Of a DNA stretch of 40,232 nt, positions 1-8,108 are shown in pieces. The stretch lies in the IMG/VR virus record IMGVR_UViG_3300044729_001318, positions 1 through 40,232 of that record; one strand, written 5' to 3'. The position numbers and the translations under genes were made by a program. This DNA is from a virus. The stretch's first letter is position 1; each line of letters begins with the position of its first letter. The notes beneath the pieces are model-generated. The model saw nothing but the letters and a program-made list of their open reading frames with translations, did not search any database and had not been told where the DNA came from.

Positions 1-1
1 T

Positions 2-208
2 CGCAAGGCTTTCAGGCCCACGCCCAAGCACAATTGGTGTTCGCATCCGGCGGATGCCATGCGGATGATGGCGATTTCTTGGGATAAAGGGCAGTTTCGG
101 GACAAAAAATCGGCAAATCCACATACTTTGTTGGTGGGTGAGGAAAATTCGGCTACACTGAATGACATGTGGGCCTCTACACCTCGGCCACGGAGACAAC
201 GGATATGA
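2..208 (+). CDS. terL: Terminase large subunit, C-terminal fragment (5' cut by window edge)
   Basis: This is the last 68 codons of a large terminase subunit, the ATPase/nuclease that packages DNA into the prohead. It is read from base 2 and ends at TGA 206-208. It matches the end of the complete gene at 38092-39435, including the HPADAMRMM segment that in this family lies in the C-terminal RNase H-like nuclease domain. About three base differences separate the two copies, so it is a variant of the same locus and not a perfect terminal repeat. The stop overlaps the next start as ATGA. Confidence 0.9.
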   Translation, partial: RKAFRPTPKHNWCSHPADAMRMMAISWDKGQFRDKKSANPHTLLVGEENSATLNDMWASTPRPRRQRI

Positions 209-519
209 GCGGCGTCAACTTCCCGTATCGCTATCAATACGAGCATGTGGCTGCCAGCCAAACCAATCATGTGCTTGGCGGCACGGGTGCTGCGGGTGAT
301 TACGTTCACCGTCTTGTCTGCACGGTGGCGACGGCGGCGACCGCTCAGGTGCAAATCAAAGACGGATCGGGCTCTACGCACACGGTTTTGCCGAACAGCC
401 CTGGCGGTGGCATCGGCGTCTACAACATTGAGATGAATGTCGTGTCCCGAAACGGGGCGTGGCAAGTGACGACCGGCGCGGGCGTTGAAGTGCTTGCCAT
501 TGGCGTGTTTTCTGCCTGA
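205..519 (+). CDS. Small virion-type protein between terminase and portal, variant 1
   Basis: This gene encodes 104 residues of unknown function. I chose ATG 205 because it forms an ATGA overlap with the terminase stop; an in-frame GTG at 169 would add 12 residues read inside terL. The product is rich in Gly, Ala, Thr and Val, has no charged helices, and contains a PNSPGGGIG turn, consistent with a beta-sandwich. Its place between terminase and portal and its resemblance in composition to the 118-residue protein at 11039 suggest a virion accessory protein, such as a head fibre or decoration protein; this is inference. A diverged copy lies at 39432-39749, with most differences in the middle third. 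Confidence 0.7.
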   Translation: MSGVNFPYRYQYEHVAASQTNHVLGGTGAAGDYVHRLVCTVATAATAQVQIKDGSGSTHTVLPNSPGGGIGVYNIEMNVVSRNGAWQVTTGAGVEVLAIGVFSA

Positions 520-531
520 TAGGGGCTAATC

Positions 532-2814
532 GTGGCTGAATTGCCTGTTACTCCCGCCCTGCAAAAATACCTGAACGTAATCGGGCAATATAACCGCGAG
601 TTTACCAAGTGGGAGGCTCGCGCCACCAAGATCATCCGCCGCTATCGTGATGATGTGCGGACAAGCGGCGCGACGGGCTCAGAATCGGCCCGTTTCAACG
701 TGCTTTGGTCAAATGTGCAGACGCTTGTGCCCGCCGTGTTCTCGCGGCTGCCCAAGGCGGACGTTTCACGGCGTTTTGCGGACAATGATCCCGTAGGCCG
801 GGTGGCGAGCCTGCTTCTTGAGCGGGCGCTTGACTACGAAATCGAGCATTACCCCGACTTCCGCGCTGCGATGAAGAACGCCGTTGAGGATCGCTTCCTT
901 GGCGGTCGCGGCGTGGCCTGGGTGCGCTATGACCCGCATATCGTGCAGGTTGGCGAGCCCGAGGACGGCTATCAGGTCACTGAGGACGTTGATCCCGAAG
1001 GCGACAATCAGGGCCAGGAGCCCCAAGAGGCTATCGAATACGAGTGCGCGCCGACCGATTACGTCCACTGGAAGGACTTTGGTCACAACGTGGCGCGGAC
1101 CTGGGAGGAAGTCACCCAGGTTTGGCGTTGGGTCTATATGTCAAAGCCTGCTTTACAGGAGCGCTTTGGCGAGGAACTGGCCCGGCGGATTCCGACCAAT
1201 GACTCGCCCGAGGGCCTGACCAAATACGGGCAATCCAGCAAGCAGAACGATCAAGCCAAGATTTGCGAACTGTGGGACCGCGAGACGCAAAAGGTCTATT
1301 GGTTCAGCGAATCCTATCCCGAACTGCTGGACGAGCGCGACGACCCGTTGGGCGTTGAGGGCTTCTTCCCGTGCGCCAAACCGCTGTATGCGACCACGAC
1401 GACGGATTCGCTGGTCCCGATCCCCGATTTTGTGCTGTATCAGGATCAGGCGAACGAACTGGACATCCTGACCGACCGCATCGACGGTCTGGTCAAGGCG
1501 CTTCGCGTTCGCGGTATCTATGACGCCTCGCAGCCCGCGCTTCAGCGTTTGCTGACTGAGGGAGATAACAATACCCTTATACCTACCGACAAATGGGCCG
1601 CGTTTAGCGAGAAAGGTGGCCTTAAGGGGACAATTGACCTTCTGCCCATCGACGCCATCGCGGCGACCCTGATCCAGTGCTATCAGGCGCAACAGCAGAT
1701 CAAGAGCCAGATTTACGAGATCACGGGTATCTCGGACATCATTCGCGGCCAGACGGCGGCGAGCGAGACGGCCACCGCGCAGCAGATCAAGGGCCAGTAT
1801 GCGGGGCTGCGTCTGCGGTCCATGCAGGAGGCCGTGGCTCTGTTTGCGACGGACCTGATCCGCCTGAAGGCGCAGATCATCAGTTCCAAGTTCCAGCCCG
1901 AAACCATCCTGAAATACGCGGCTGCGGACCAGATGACGCCAGAGGATCAGCAAATGATCCCGCAGGCCCTGGAGCTTATTTCCGCCAACCCGCTACGGAA
2001 TTTCCGTATCGAAGTGGCGGCGGATAGCCTTGTCCAGCTTGACGAACAGCAGGTCAAGCAGGAGCGCATTGAGTTCATCGGCGCGTTTGGCAACTTCCTG
2101 CGTGAGGCCGTGACGGCGGGCCAGCAAGTGCCTGAACTGACGCCCATGCTCATGCAGATCATGCGGTTTGCCGTGTCGTCCTTCAAGCAGGCCCGGCCTA
2201 TTGAGGGCACGATTGACGCGGCGCTGCAAAAGCTTGAGCAAAAGCAGGCTCAAGCGGCTCAAAACCCGCAACCTGATCCCGAAATGATGAAGGTGCAGGC
2301 AGAGCAGCAGGCCGCGCAAATGAAGATGCAGGCCGACCAACAAGCCGCGCAGATGAAGATTCAGAGCGATTCTCAACTGCAACAGGCGCGTATGCAGGCT
2401 GACCTACAGGTTGAGCAGATGAAGGCGCAGATGAGCGCCGAACTGGAACGCCGCAAGCAAGAGTTTGAGGCGCAGATGCGCGTTCAGGAAATGGCCCAGC
2501 AAGAGCAATTTGACCGCTGGAAGGCCGAGCTGGACGCGGCCACGAAGATCATGGTGGCGCGGATTGGGGCCAATCCTGGGGCCGATGTGCCGTTCCTTGA
2601 GTCTCAACAGCAGTCGGCAAGCGATATGGCCGAAACCATGAAGGAAGTCATGGAAGGCATTTCGTCCACCTACAATGACATGATGAACATGCACGGACAG
2701 ACGATGGAGCGCCTTGATGGCGTTCTTAGCAGCCTGACCGCGCCCAAGCGGCTTGTGCGTGGCCCTGATGGACGCGCCGTTGGCGTCGAAATCGTGCGCC
2801 CCAGCATCCAATAG
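532..2814 (+). CDS. Portal protein
   Basis: This 760-residue protein is the probable portal, the dodecameric ring at the capsid vertex through which DNA enters and leaves. Evidence is its position directly after terminase, its length (portals of podoviruses are commonly 550-770 residues), and an N-terminal region with a polar, helical portal-type sequence. From about residue 570 to 680 there is a long Gln/Ala/Met-rich coiled coil, resembling the C-terminal helical barrel of P22-type portals. The start is GTG in this copy, but ATG in the second copy at 39763. It is followed 7 bases later by the next gene. Confidence 0.85.
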   Translation: MAELPVTPALQKYLNVIGQYNREFTKWEARATKIIRRYRDDVRTSGATGSESARFNVLWSNVQTLVPAVFSRLPKADVSRRFADNDPVGRVASLLLERALDYEIEHYPDFRAAMKNAVEDRFLGGRGVAWVRYDPHIVQVGEPEDGYQVTEDVDPEGDNQGQEPQEAIEYECAPTDYVHWKDFGHNVARTWEEVTQVWRWVYMSKPALQERFGEELARRIPTNDSPEGLTKYGQSSKQNDQAKICELWDRETQKVYWFSESYPELLDERDDPLGVEGFFPCAKPLYATTTTDSLVPIPDFVLYQDQANELDILTDRIDGLVKALRVRGIYDASQPALQRLLTEGDNNTLIPTDKWAAFSEKGGLKGTIDLLPIDAIAATLIQCYQAQQQIKSQIYEITGISDIIRGQTAASETATAQQIKGQYAGLRLRSMQEAVALFATDLIRLKAQIISSKFQPETILKYAAADQMTPEDQQMIPQALELISANPLRNFRIEVAADSLVQLDEQQVKQERIEFIGAFGNFLREAVTAGQQVPELTPMLMQIMRFAVSSFKQARPIEGTIDAALQKLEQKQAQAAQNPQPDPEMMKVQAEQQAAQMKMQADQQAAQMKIQSDSQLQQARMQADLQVEQMKAQMSAELERRKQEFEAQMRVQEMAQQEQFDRWKAELDAATKIMVARIGANPGADVPFLESQQQSASDMAETMKEVMEGISSTYNDMMNMHGQTMERLDGVLSSLTAPKRLVRGPDGRAVGVEIVRPSIQ

Positions 2815-2821
2815 GTGAAGA

Positions 2822-3220
2822 ATGGCGACCTACAACAAGTTCAACGCATGGGCCGAGACAATGGTGGAAGGGGCCAATCTTGGCTCCGACCAATTTGTCA
2901 TTGCGTTGACCGATAGCGCACCCTCCGCGACCAATAGCGTCCTGGCCGACATCACGCAGATTTCCTACACCAACCTGTCCTCGCGCAACGTCACGACCAC
3001 GAGCGCGTCTCAGACGGGCGGAACCTTTACCCTTGTGCTTGCCGATTTGGTCATGACGGCCTCGGGAAGCGTGGGTCCGTTTCGCTATGTCGTTCTTTAC
3101 GACGACACCGTTGCAGGCGACCCGCTTGTTGGGTGGTGGGATTATGGCTCCAGCATCACGATGGCGAACACGGAGACTTTCACCGTGGACTTCACGGGCG
3201 CTGCGATAACGCTGTCGTAA
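2822..3220 (+). CDS. Virion-type protein, unknown function
   Basis: It encodes 132 residues, unrecognised by name. The start ATG 2822 is 7 bases after the portal stop. The sequence is Thr/Ser/Ala-rich with alternating hydrophobic residues (for example FTLVLADLVM) and lacks signal peptide or membrane segments, which suggests a compact beta protein. It opens the block of structural-type genes between portal and scaffold, so a minor head or neck component is plausible. No catalytic motif is visible. Confidence 0.75.
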   Translation: MATYNKFNAWAETMVEGANLGSDQFVIALTDSAPSATNSVLADITQISYTNLSSRNVTTTSASQTGGTFTLVLADLVMTASGSVGPFRYVVLYDDTVAGDPLVGWWDYGSSITMANTETFTVDFTGAAITLS

Positions 3221-3230
3221 GGGGGGAATT

Positions 3231-3725
3231 GTGGCTGACAACGTAGGCTATACACCTGGGGTTGGCGCAACGGTTGCTGCTGACGACATCGGCGGTGTCC
3301 TGTTTCAGCGCCTAAAGCTTTCGCTTGGCGGCGACGGTGTAAACCAGGGCGATGTGCAAGGCTCGGCGTCCAATCCTGTCGGCAACGAACTCGCCCTTCT
3401 GGTCCGGTCGGTGGTGGAGGAAAACGCCTACACCCAAGAACTGCTGAACACCATCGCGCAAATCCTGCGTTCGGTGTGGCAAATGGGCTCTGCGGCAGGT
3501 GCGCCGTCGCTCACGGTTCGGAACTCTACACAGGCGGATTTCCAAGTCACTATCCAGAACAATGCGCCAGTCAACGTCAACCAGATCGCCGGTGGCACGC
3601 CGCAAACGACTGGTGGCGGTTCCTCCCCGGCCCTTTCGACCAGCAATCATTTGGTCGTGGCGCAGTCTCAGCAATATCACCCGGCGTCTTTGCCGCAGCA
3701 CATCTACGCTAACATTCAGGTCTGA
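3231..3725 (+). CDS. Virion-type protein, unknown function
   Basis: It encodes 164 residues starting at GTG 3231, preceded by the G-rich ribosome binding site GGGGGGAATT. The middle is a predicted helix (around residues 50-85) and the end is Gln/Asn/Pro-rich. A segment near residue 105 (TIQNNAPVNVNQI) has the low-complexity look of fibre or baseplate linkers. It sits in the head gene block, 2 bases before the Kelch-like gene. The function is not known; a minor virion protein is the most likely role. Confidence 0.7.
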   Translation: MADNVGYTPGVGATVAADDIGGVLFQRLKLSLGGDGVNQGDVQGSASNPVGNELALLVRSVVEENAYTQELLNTIAQILRSVWQMGSAAGAPSLTVRNSTQADFQVTIQNNAPVNVNQIAGGTPQTTGGGSSPALSTSNHLVVAQSQQYHPASLPQHIYANIQV

Positions 3726-3727
3726 AA

Positions 3728-5422
3728 ATGTCGCTGACACTCAATCTCCGCAAGAAGGTTCACCGCAAGATTTGGGAGCCCGTCTTTACTCCCGCCCCGG
3801 TTACGTCGGCTGCGGGCACGATCTTTGTGGGCGACAACCTGAACCTCGGGCAGACGCAGGGGCTTGTGCCCAACCTTCCCACTGACGTTGGCCGTCAAGC
3901 CTACTATGTGACGGGCGTGTCGTCGATCTACTGGTATAACAAGCAGGAAGAAGCCTTCGCGCAACTGCCGAACTCGGGCTCGGCGGGCACTTATGGTGCG
4001 GGCGCTGCGGGCTTTGTGCATCCGGTCGGCCCGTCCTTCACCGCATCGGCGGGCACGACCAACAGCTTCACCTCGACCCTGACGATGGCCCGCAACGTGG
4101 GCGGCTACCGCTTCCGCGTGACGGCGGGGACCAACCGGGGCCTTGAAGGCTTCATCCGCGCCAACGCCGTTGGGGCAAATGCCGTGTTCAGCACGGTGGA
4201 CACCTATGCCGCCGCCTTTGACAATACCAGCGTCATCCAACTGTTGACGGGCCGCTTCTGGCTTTACGTCCCCGGCGCGACCAGCGGCTTCAACTACTAC
4301 GACTACGCCACGAACGCCTGGACCTCGCGCTCTGTAGCTTCCGGCCCCGCCATCACGGCCAACGAGGGCTGCCTGATCGGCACCCCGGCGAAGGAAACCG
4401 TGGTCGAACTCGGGACGGCTTCGGCGGGCGCGGCCTCGACCCTCACCGACGCCACGCGCTCTTGGGAAGTGAACGGCTTTGCCAGGCGCATGGTAGCCAT
4501 CATCAGCGGAACCGGCGCGGGCCAGTATCGCTATGTCGTCTCCAACACCGCCACCATCCTGACGGTTGACGCGGCGTGGGGCACGGTACCCGACGCGACC
4601 AGCGAATACGAGATCAGCGGGCTCTGGTCGGACGTGGCCTCTGCAGGCTCCACGACCACCATCACGGCGGGTTCTGGCACACCCTGGACGGCTTCTCAGT
4701 GGATTGGTCAACAGGTCCGTGCCGTGGCCGGAACCGGAGCAGGCCAGACCTCCGTCATCACGGCGAACACGACCTCTGCGTTGACCTTCGGTGCCGTCAC
4801 AACGGCCTTCGACTCCACGACGCGGTATGTGATCGAGCCCGACGACAACGCCTTCTGGTTCCTCGGTGGCGCGGCGGTCACGCTGTTCAAATACAGCATC
4901 AGCGGCAACACCTGGGCGACCATCAGCCCCGGCGCGGCTCGCGGTGGCGCTGCGGGCGCGGGAACGTCTGGTAGCTGGATCGCCAACGTCCCTGACATCG
5001 CGTGGAACGGTGTAGGCTCTGCGGGTGGCCCCGGTGGCGCTTTGCGGCAGAACGGGCGCTTTATCTACTCGTTCCGGGCTGCGGGCGCCAGCACCCTCGA
5101 CGTTTACGACATCGCGGCGAACACTTGGTATTCGGGCATCACCTATGTGGGTTCGGATACCTTCACGACCGGCTCAACCTGGGCTGACTGGAACGGCACA
5201 ATCTACGGGCAGAAGGACGCCACAGGCCGGTTCTTCATGTTCAACGTGGCCAAAAACGAACTGGTCCCGCTTACGACCAACAACATCACTCAATCCACGG
5301 CCATTTCCGGCGCTCGCCTGCTGTTCGACCAGTATTACGACCCGACCAACGGCAAGGCGCTCCGTTTCATCACCTACCTGTCCAACACCTCGGCGCAACT
5401 TCAGCGGATGGTTTTGATCTAA
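3728..5422 (+). CDS. Virion protein with Kelch-like and GTGAGQ beta repeats
   Basis: This 564-residue protein has two kinds of repeats. At least four blades have the Kelch-like pattern of a hydrophobic strand followed by a Y-D-x-A-T/A-N-x-W turn (YDYATNAW, YSISGNTW, YDIAANTW and a weaker FNVAKNEL), pointing to a beta propeller. Between blades lie units of about 45 residues built on GTGAGQ followed by a ValSerAsnThr-type strand and an aromatic DATSEYEI-type end, at roughly residues 255-370, with a weaker one near 135-180. No enzyme motif is seen. Such propellers in phages are usually surface-exposed head or tail proteins; that assignment is inference from architecture and location between portal and scaffold. 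Confidence 0.75.
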   Translation: MSLTLNLRKKVHRKIWEPVFTPAPVTSAAGTIFVGDNLNLGQTQGLVPNLPTDVGRQAYYVTGVSSIYWYNKQEEAFAQLPNSGSAGTYGAGAAGFVHPVGPSFTASAGTTNSFTSTLTMARNVGGYRFRVTAGTNRGLEGFIRANAVGANAVFSTVDTYAAAFDNTSVIQLLTGRFWLYVPGATSGFNYYDYATNAWTSRSVASGPAITANEGCLIGTPAKETVVELGTASAGAASTLTDATRSWEVNGFARRMVAIISGTGAGQYRYVVSNTATILTVDAAWGTVPDATSEYEISGLWSDVASAGSTTTITAGSGTPWTASQWIGQQVRAVAGTGAGQTSVITANTTSALTFGAVTTAFDSTTRYVIEPDDNAFWFLGGAAVTLFKYSISGNTWATISPGAARGGAAGAGTSGSWIANVPDIAWNGVGSAGGPGGALRQNGRFIYSFRAAGASTLDVYDIAANTWYSGITYVGSDTFTTGSTWADWNGTIYGQKDATGRFFMFNVAKNELVPLTTNNITQSTAISGARLLFDQYYDPTNGKALRFITYLSNTSAQLQRMVLI

Positions 5423-5844
5423 TGTTTACGCCCGAAGTCTATCAGGTCGGCACCCGGTGGGCTTACGCCATCCTTGAGAACGGCTGGCCTATTATCCGGC
5501 AAGAATATCACCCGAATAAACCCGGCGACGAGCCTATGACTCAAGAAGAGGCGGAGGCGTGCGTTGCCGTTGTGCTGGCTCGGGTTTCTGATTCATCCGA
5601 TCAATCCAGCGTGGAACTAAACAAAATCGACTTTTTGCGACTGTTTACGGACGAGGAAATTGCAGATTTGCTTGAAGAAGCTAAAACCAATCCAATAGTC
5701 GCCGTTTATCAATATAAACTGAGCCATGCGCCGGTTGTCCGGCTAGATGATCCAGACATCCTTAATGGACTCCCGGCGCTAGAAGCAATGGGAATTCTTG
5801 CCCCTGGACGCGCCGCCAAAATCCTTCGGAACCAAGCGCCATGA
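5422..5844 (+). CDS. Conserved-looking small phage protein, unknown function
   Basis: It encodes 140 residues and starts at ATG 5422, sharing a TAATG junction with the preceding stop. The N-terminal 50 residues contain several aromatics (YQVGTRWAYAILENGWPIIRQEYH), the middle is acidic and helical, and the end contains LEAMGILAPGRAAKIL. There are no membrane segments. Base composition is slightly lower in G+C than the neighbours. It overlaps the next gene by 4 bases, so it is translated as part of the head operon. I cannot name its function. Confidence 0.75.
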   Translation: MFTPEVYQVGTRWAYAILENGWPIIRQEYHPNKPGDEPMTQEEAEACVAVVLARVSDSSDQSSVELNKIDFLRLFTDEEIADLLEEAKTNPIVAVYQYKLSHAPVVRLDDPDILNGLPALEAMGILAPGRAAKILRNQAP

Positions 5845-6125
5845 AAGAGTTTGAGACTCCCAAGACGTTTATCCCTGGTAGGCCCATCCTGACTTATTTC
5901 AGGCGTCTGTTCGTGGCCGTCGATCAACTTCTGAACGTCATTTTTGGCGGGGATGAGGACGAAACGATTAGCAGTCGGATTGCCAAGGACAAACGGCGCG
6001 GTCGGTTTGTGGGCTGCGTTCTGTGCGCCATGCTGGATTGGATTGACCCGCATCATTGCGAAAAGTCGCTTGAGCGTGATGAGGGCAAGCGTCCGGGCCA
6101 ATACGACCGCCCCGACTGGAGCTAA
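5841..6125 (+). CDS. Conserved phage protein with DQLLN...DETISSR...DPHHC signature
   Basis: It encodes 94 residues and overlaps the previous gene by ATGA. The arrangement of a hydrophobic VDQLLNVIFGG segment, then DETISSR, then a Trp-Ile-Asp-Pro-His-His-Cys segment is familiar from small proteins of unknown function in many tailed phages. In those relatives the middle is an amphipathic helix and the His-Cys part is conserved. No signal peptide is present. The role is unknown; the name rests on remembered family resemblance and should be tested by a profile search. Confidence 0.7.
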   Translation: MKEFETPKTFIPGRPILTYFRRLFVAVDQLLNVIFGGDEDETISSRIAKDKRRGRFVGCVLCAMLDWIDPHHCEKSLERDEGKRPGQYDRPDWS

Positions 6126-6128
6126 TCC

Positions 6129-6773
6129 ATGACCCTTCTGACGCTGCTTCAAAGTAGTAGCAGCGGCAACTATGTCTTGTCCGCTGACGGCGGCGTTTAT
6201 AGCTACAGCGGCAACAATGCTACGCTGACTTATACAACCGCTGGGGCCTTTACGCTCGTAGCGGATGGCGGAATTTATAGCTACAGCGGCAACAATGCCA
6301 ATTTGCTGGCTGGTCGGGCCTTAGCGGCTAACGGCGGCACCTACTCATACAACGGCAACAATGCCAACCTGACTTATACGACCGCTGGCGCGTTTGTGCT
6401 GCTGGCGGACGGCGGCGTTTATTCGTATGCCGGAAACAACGCAAATCTGGCGTTCTCAGGCACGCCCATCATCGTGGACGACACCCACGATGGCGACTAC
6501 CTACCGCGCAAGTTCAAGCGTGAACGAGACGAACGCAAGAAGCGCAAGCGCGACATCATTAATGCGTATGAGGTTCTGGTCGAAGGCCGTTCGCCGGTCA
6601 TTGAGGAACTGATCGCGCAATATGCCGACCCGGAGCCTCAACAAACAAAGGCCGCAAAGCCTGTAGCCCCGCGCCTGGATATCGACAAGATCATGCAAAG
6701 CGCCGACGCTATTGAGCGTCTGTGGAACGCCTACATTGACATGGACGACGAGGAAATCCTGTTGCTGCTATGA
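6129..6773 (+). CDS. Protein with four ADGGxYSYxGNNA repeats and a charged C-terminal tail
   Basis: This 214-residue protein has four near-repeats of about 22-28 residues, each with the core DGG-x-YSY-x-GNNA, at roughly residues 15-115. They are visible at DNA level too, as repeated GGCGGC...TATAGC...GGCAACAA blocks. The second half changes abruptly to a basic stretch (RKFKRERDERKKRKRD, about residues 127-142) and then an acidic helix. Similar beta repeats occur in phage virion proteins that I remember only as hypothetical. The design suggests a beta-solenoid or fibre-like part joined to a helical anchor; function unknown. Confidence 0.7.
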   Translation: MTLLTLLQSSSSGNYVLSADGGVYSYSGNNATLTYTTAGAFTLVADGGIYSYSGNNANLLAGRALAANGGTYSYNGNNANLTYTTAGAFVLLADGGVYSYAGNNANLAFSGTPIIVDDTHDGDYLPRKFKRERDERKKRKRDIINAYEVLVEGRSPVIEELIAQYADPEPQQTKAAKPVAPRLDIDKIMQSADAIERLWNAYIDMDDEEILLLL

Positions 6774-7126
6774 GATACCGTGCTGTTTTCGACAAAAAGG
6801 GCCTGCTTGCCGAATACGAGGGCGAGGAACTGGTTTATTTGCGTGACGACTATCAGGCCCCTAAAGAGTCCGACCTTGGGCGTCCAATGGTCATCCGCGA
6901 CATCGACCCATATCAGAACATGATCGACGGGCGCATGATTAGCAGTCGGTCGGAACACCGTGAATTGCTCAGGCGGCACAACTGCGTCGAAGTCGGAAAC
7001 GAGAAGATGGAGACGAAAATAGTTGCGCCAAAGACAAATCGGCGCGAAATAATCGCCAAGCAGCTTGGCGACATGTCTGACAATCAGGCAAACAAGATTC
7101 TCAAGCAGCTAAAGAAAGGCATTTGA
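6770..7126 (+). CDS. Conserved phage protein upstream of scaffold
   Basis: It encodes 118 residues and overlaps the previous gene by ATGA. The centre holds a segment of the type YQNMIDGRMISSRSEHRE followed by RRHNCVEVGNE, a signature I associate with a small protein family placed just before scaffold and capsid genes in podophages. The C-terminal end is basic and helical (ANKILKQLKKGI). No membrane segment is present. A role in head assembly is suggested by position only. Confidence 0.75.
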   Translation: MRYRAVFDKKGLLAEYEGEELVYLRDDYQAPKESDLGRPMVIRDIDPYQNMIDGRMISSRSEHRELLRRHNCVEVGNEKMETKIVAPKTNRREIIAKQLGDMSDNQANKILKQLKKGI

Positions 7127-7134
7127 GATTGCGA

Positions 7135-8082
7135 ATGGACACCCAAGAGCAAGCTACCGAAGAAGCCACCGACCGCCGGGAACTCCTGGCACAGCAATTT
7201 TCGGAAGTGGAGACCGCGCCTGAAGCGCCGCAGCCCGTAGAATCTCAAGTCCCCGACGATCCCGAACCAGAGCCCGAAGAGCCCAAGATTTGGGCCAAGC
7301 CGCCCTCCAGTTGGAAAAAGGACTACCACGACGCGTGGGAATCCGTTGATCCAAAGGTGCGGGAATACATTTGGCAGCGCGAGGACGAAACCCGCGCTGG
7401 CATTGAGCCTCTCAAGACCAAGGCTCAATTTGCCGAACAGATGCAGAAGGCCGCAGAGCCTTACATGCAGACCATCCAGCAACTCGGCGTGGACCTTCCC
7501 ACGGCCATAAGCGGGCTGATGGATGCAGACCACAATCTCAGGTATGGCAACCCGCAACAGAAGCGGGCATACCTTAACCAATTGGCGCAACAATACGGCG
7601 TCAACCTGGGCGATGCAGAGGGATTCCAACAAGAATACCCGGCTGATCCCTACGTCTCGCAACTTCAATCTGAGCTTTATAGCATCAAGAATGAACTTGT
7701 GGGGTGGAAACAGCAGCAAGAAGCGGCTAAGAATGAGTCGCTTCAAGCTGAGATCGAAGAATTCTCGTCCAAAGCGGAATTCTTTGAGGACGCAAAGCCC
7801 ACGATGATTACGCTCCTACAGAGCGGCGTGGCAAGCACTCTCCAGGACGCCTATGAAAAGGCGCTCCGTCTTGACAATGACCTCTTTGAACGGGTCCAGC
7901 AGAGCCAACAAGCCGCTGCGGAAGCCGCAAAGCGAAAGGCAGCCGATCAGGCTGCAAAGTCTGCCAAGGCAGCAGCGGTGAGCGTTAGGACTTCTACACC
8001 CAGGGTTCCAACGGCTACCAACGCGCAAGACAGGCGGTCCATGCTGTTGTCGCAATTCAACGACTTCGCAGACCGTCTTTGA
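7135..8082 (+). CDS. Scaffolding protein
   Basis: This 315-residue protein is the probable scaffold that guides capsid assembly and leaves the prohead before or during packaging. ATG 7135 is preferred to an in-frame TTG at 7123, though no strong ribosome binding site is seen. The N-terminal 50 residues are acidic and Pro/Glu-rich. Then comes a Trp/Pro-rich segment (WAKPPSSWKKDYHDAW) typical of scaffolds of this type, followed by a long Gln/Glu/Ala coiled-coil region and a basic Ala/Lys-rich end. Such a highly charged helical protein immediately before the capsid gene fits the family well. Confidence 0.85.
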   Translation: MDTQEQATEEATDRRELLAQQFSEVETAPEAPQPVESQVPDDPEPEPEEPKIWAKPPSSWKKDYHDAWESVDPKVREYIWQREDETRAGIEPLKTKAQFAEQMQKAAEPYMQTIQQLGVDLPTAISGLMDADHNLRYGNPQQKRAYLNQLAQQYGVNLGDAEGFQQEYPADPYVSQLQSELYSIKNELVGWKQQQEAAKNESLQAEIEEFSSKAEFFEDAKPTMITLLQSGVASTLQDAYEKALRLDNDLFERVQQSQQAAAEAAKRKAADQAAKSAKAAAVSVRTSTPRVPTATNAQDRRSMLLSQFNDFADRL

Positions 8083-8108
8083 TGAAACCCTGATAAGGAG
8101 GCAAGCCA

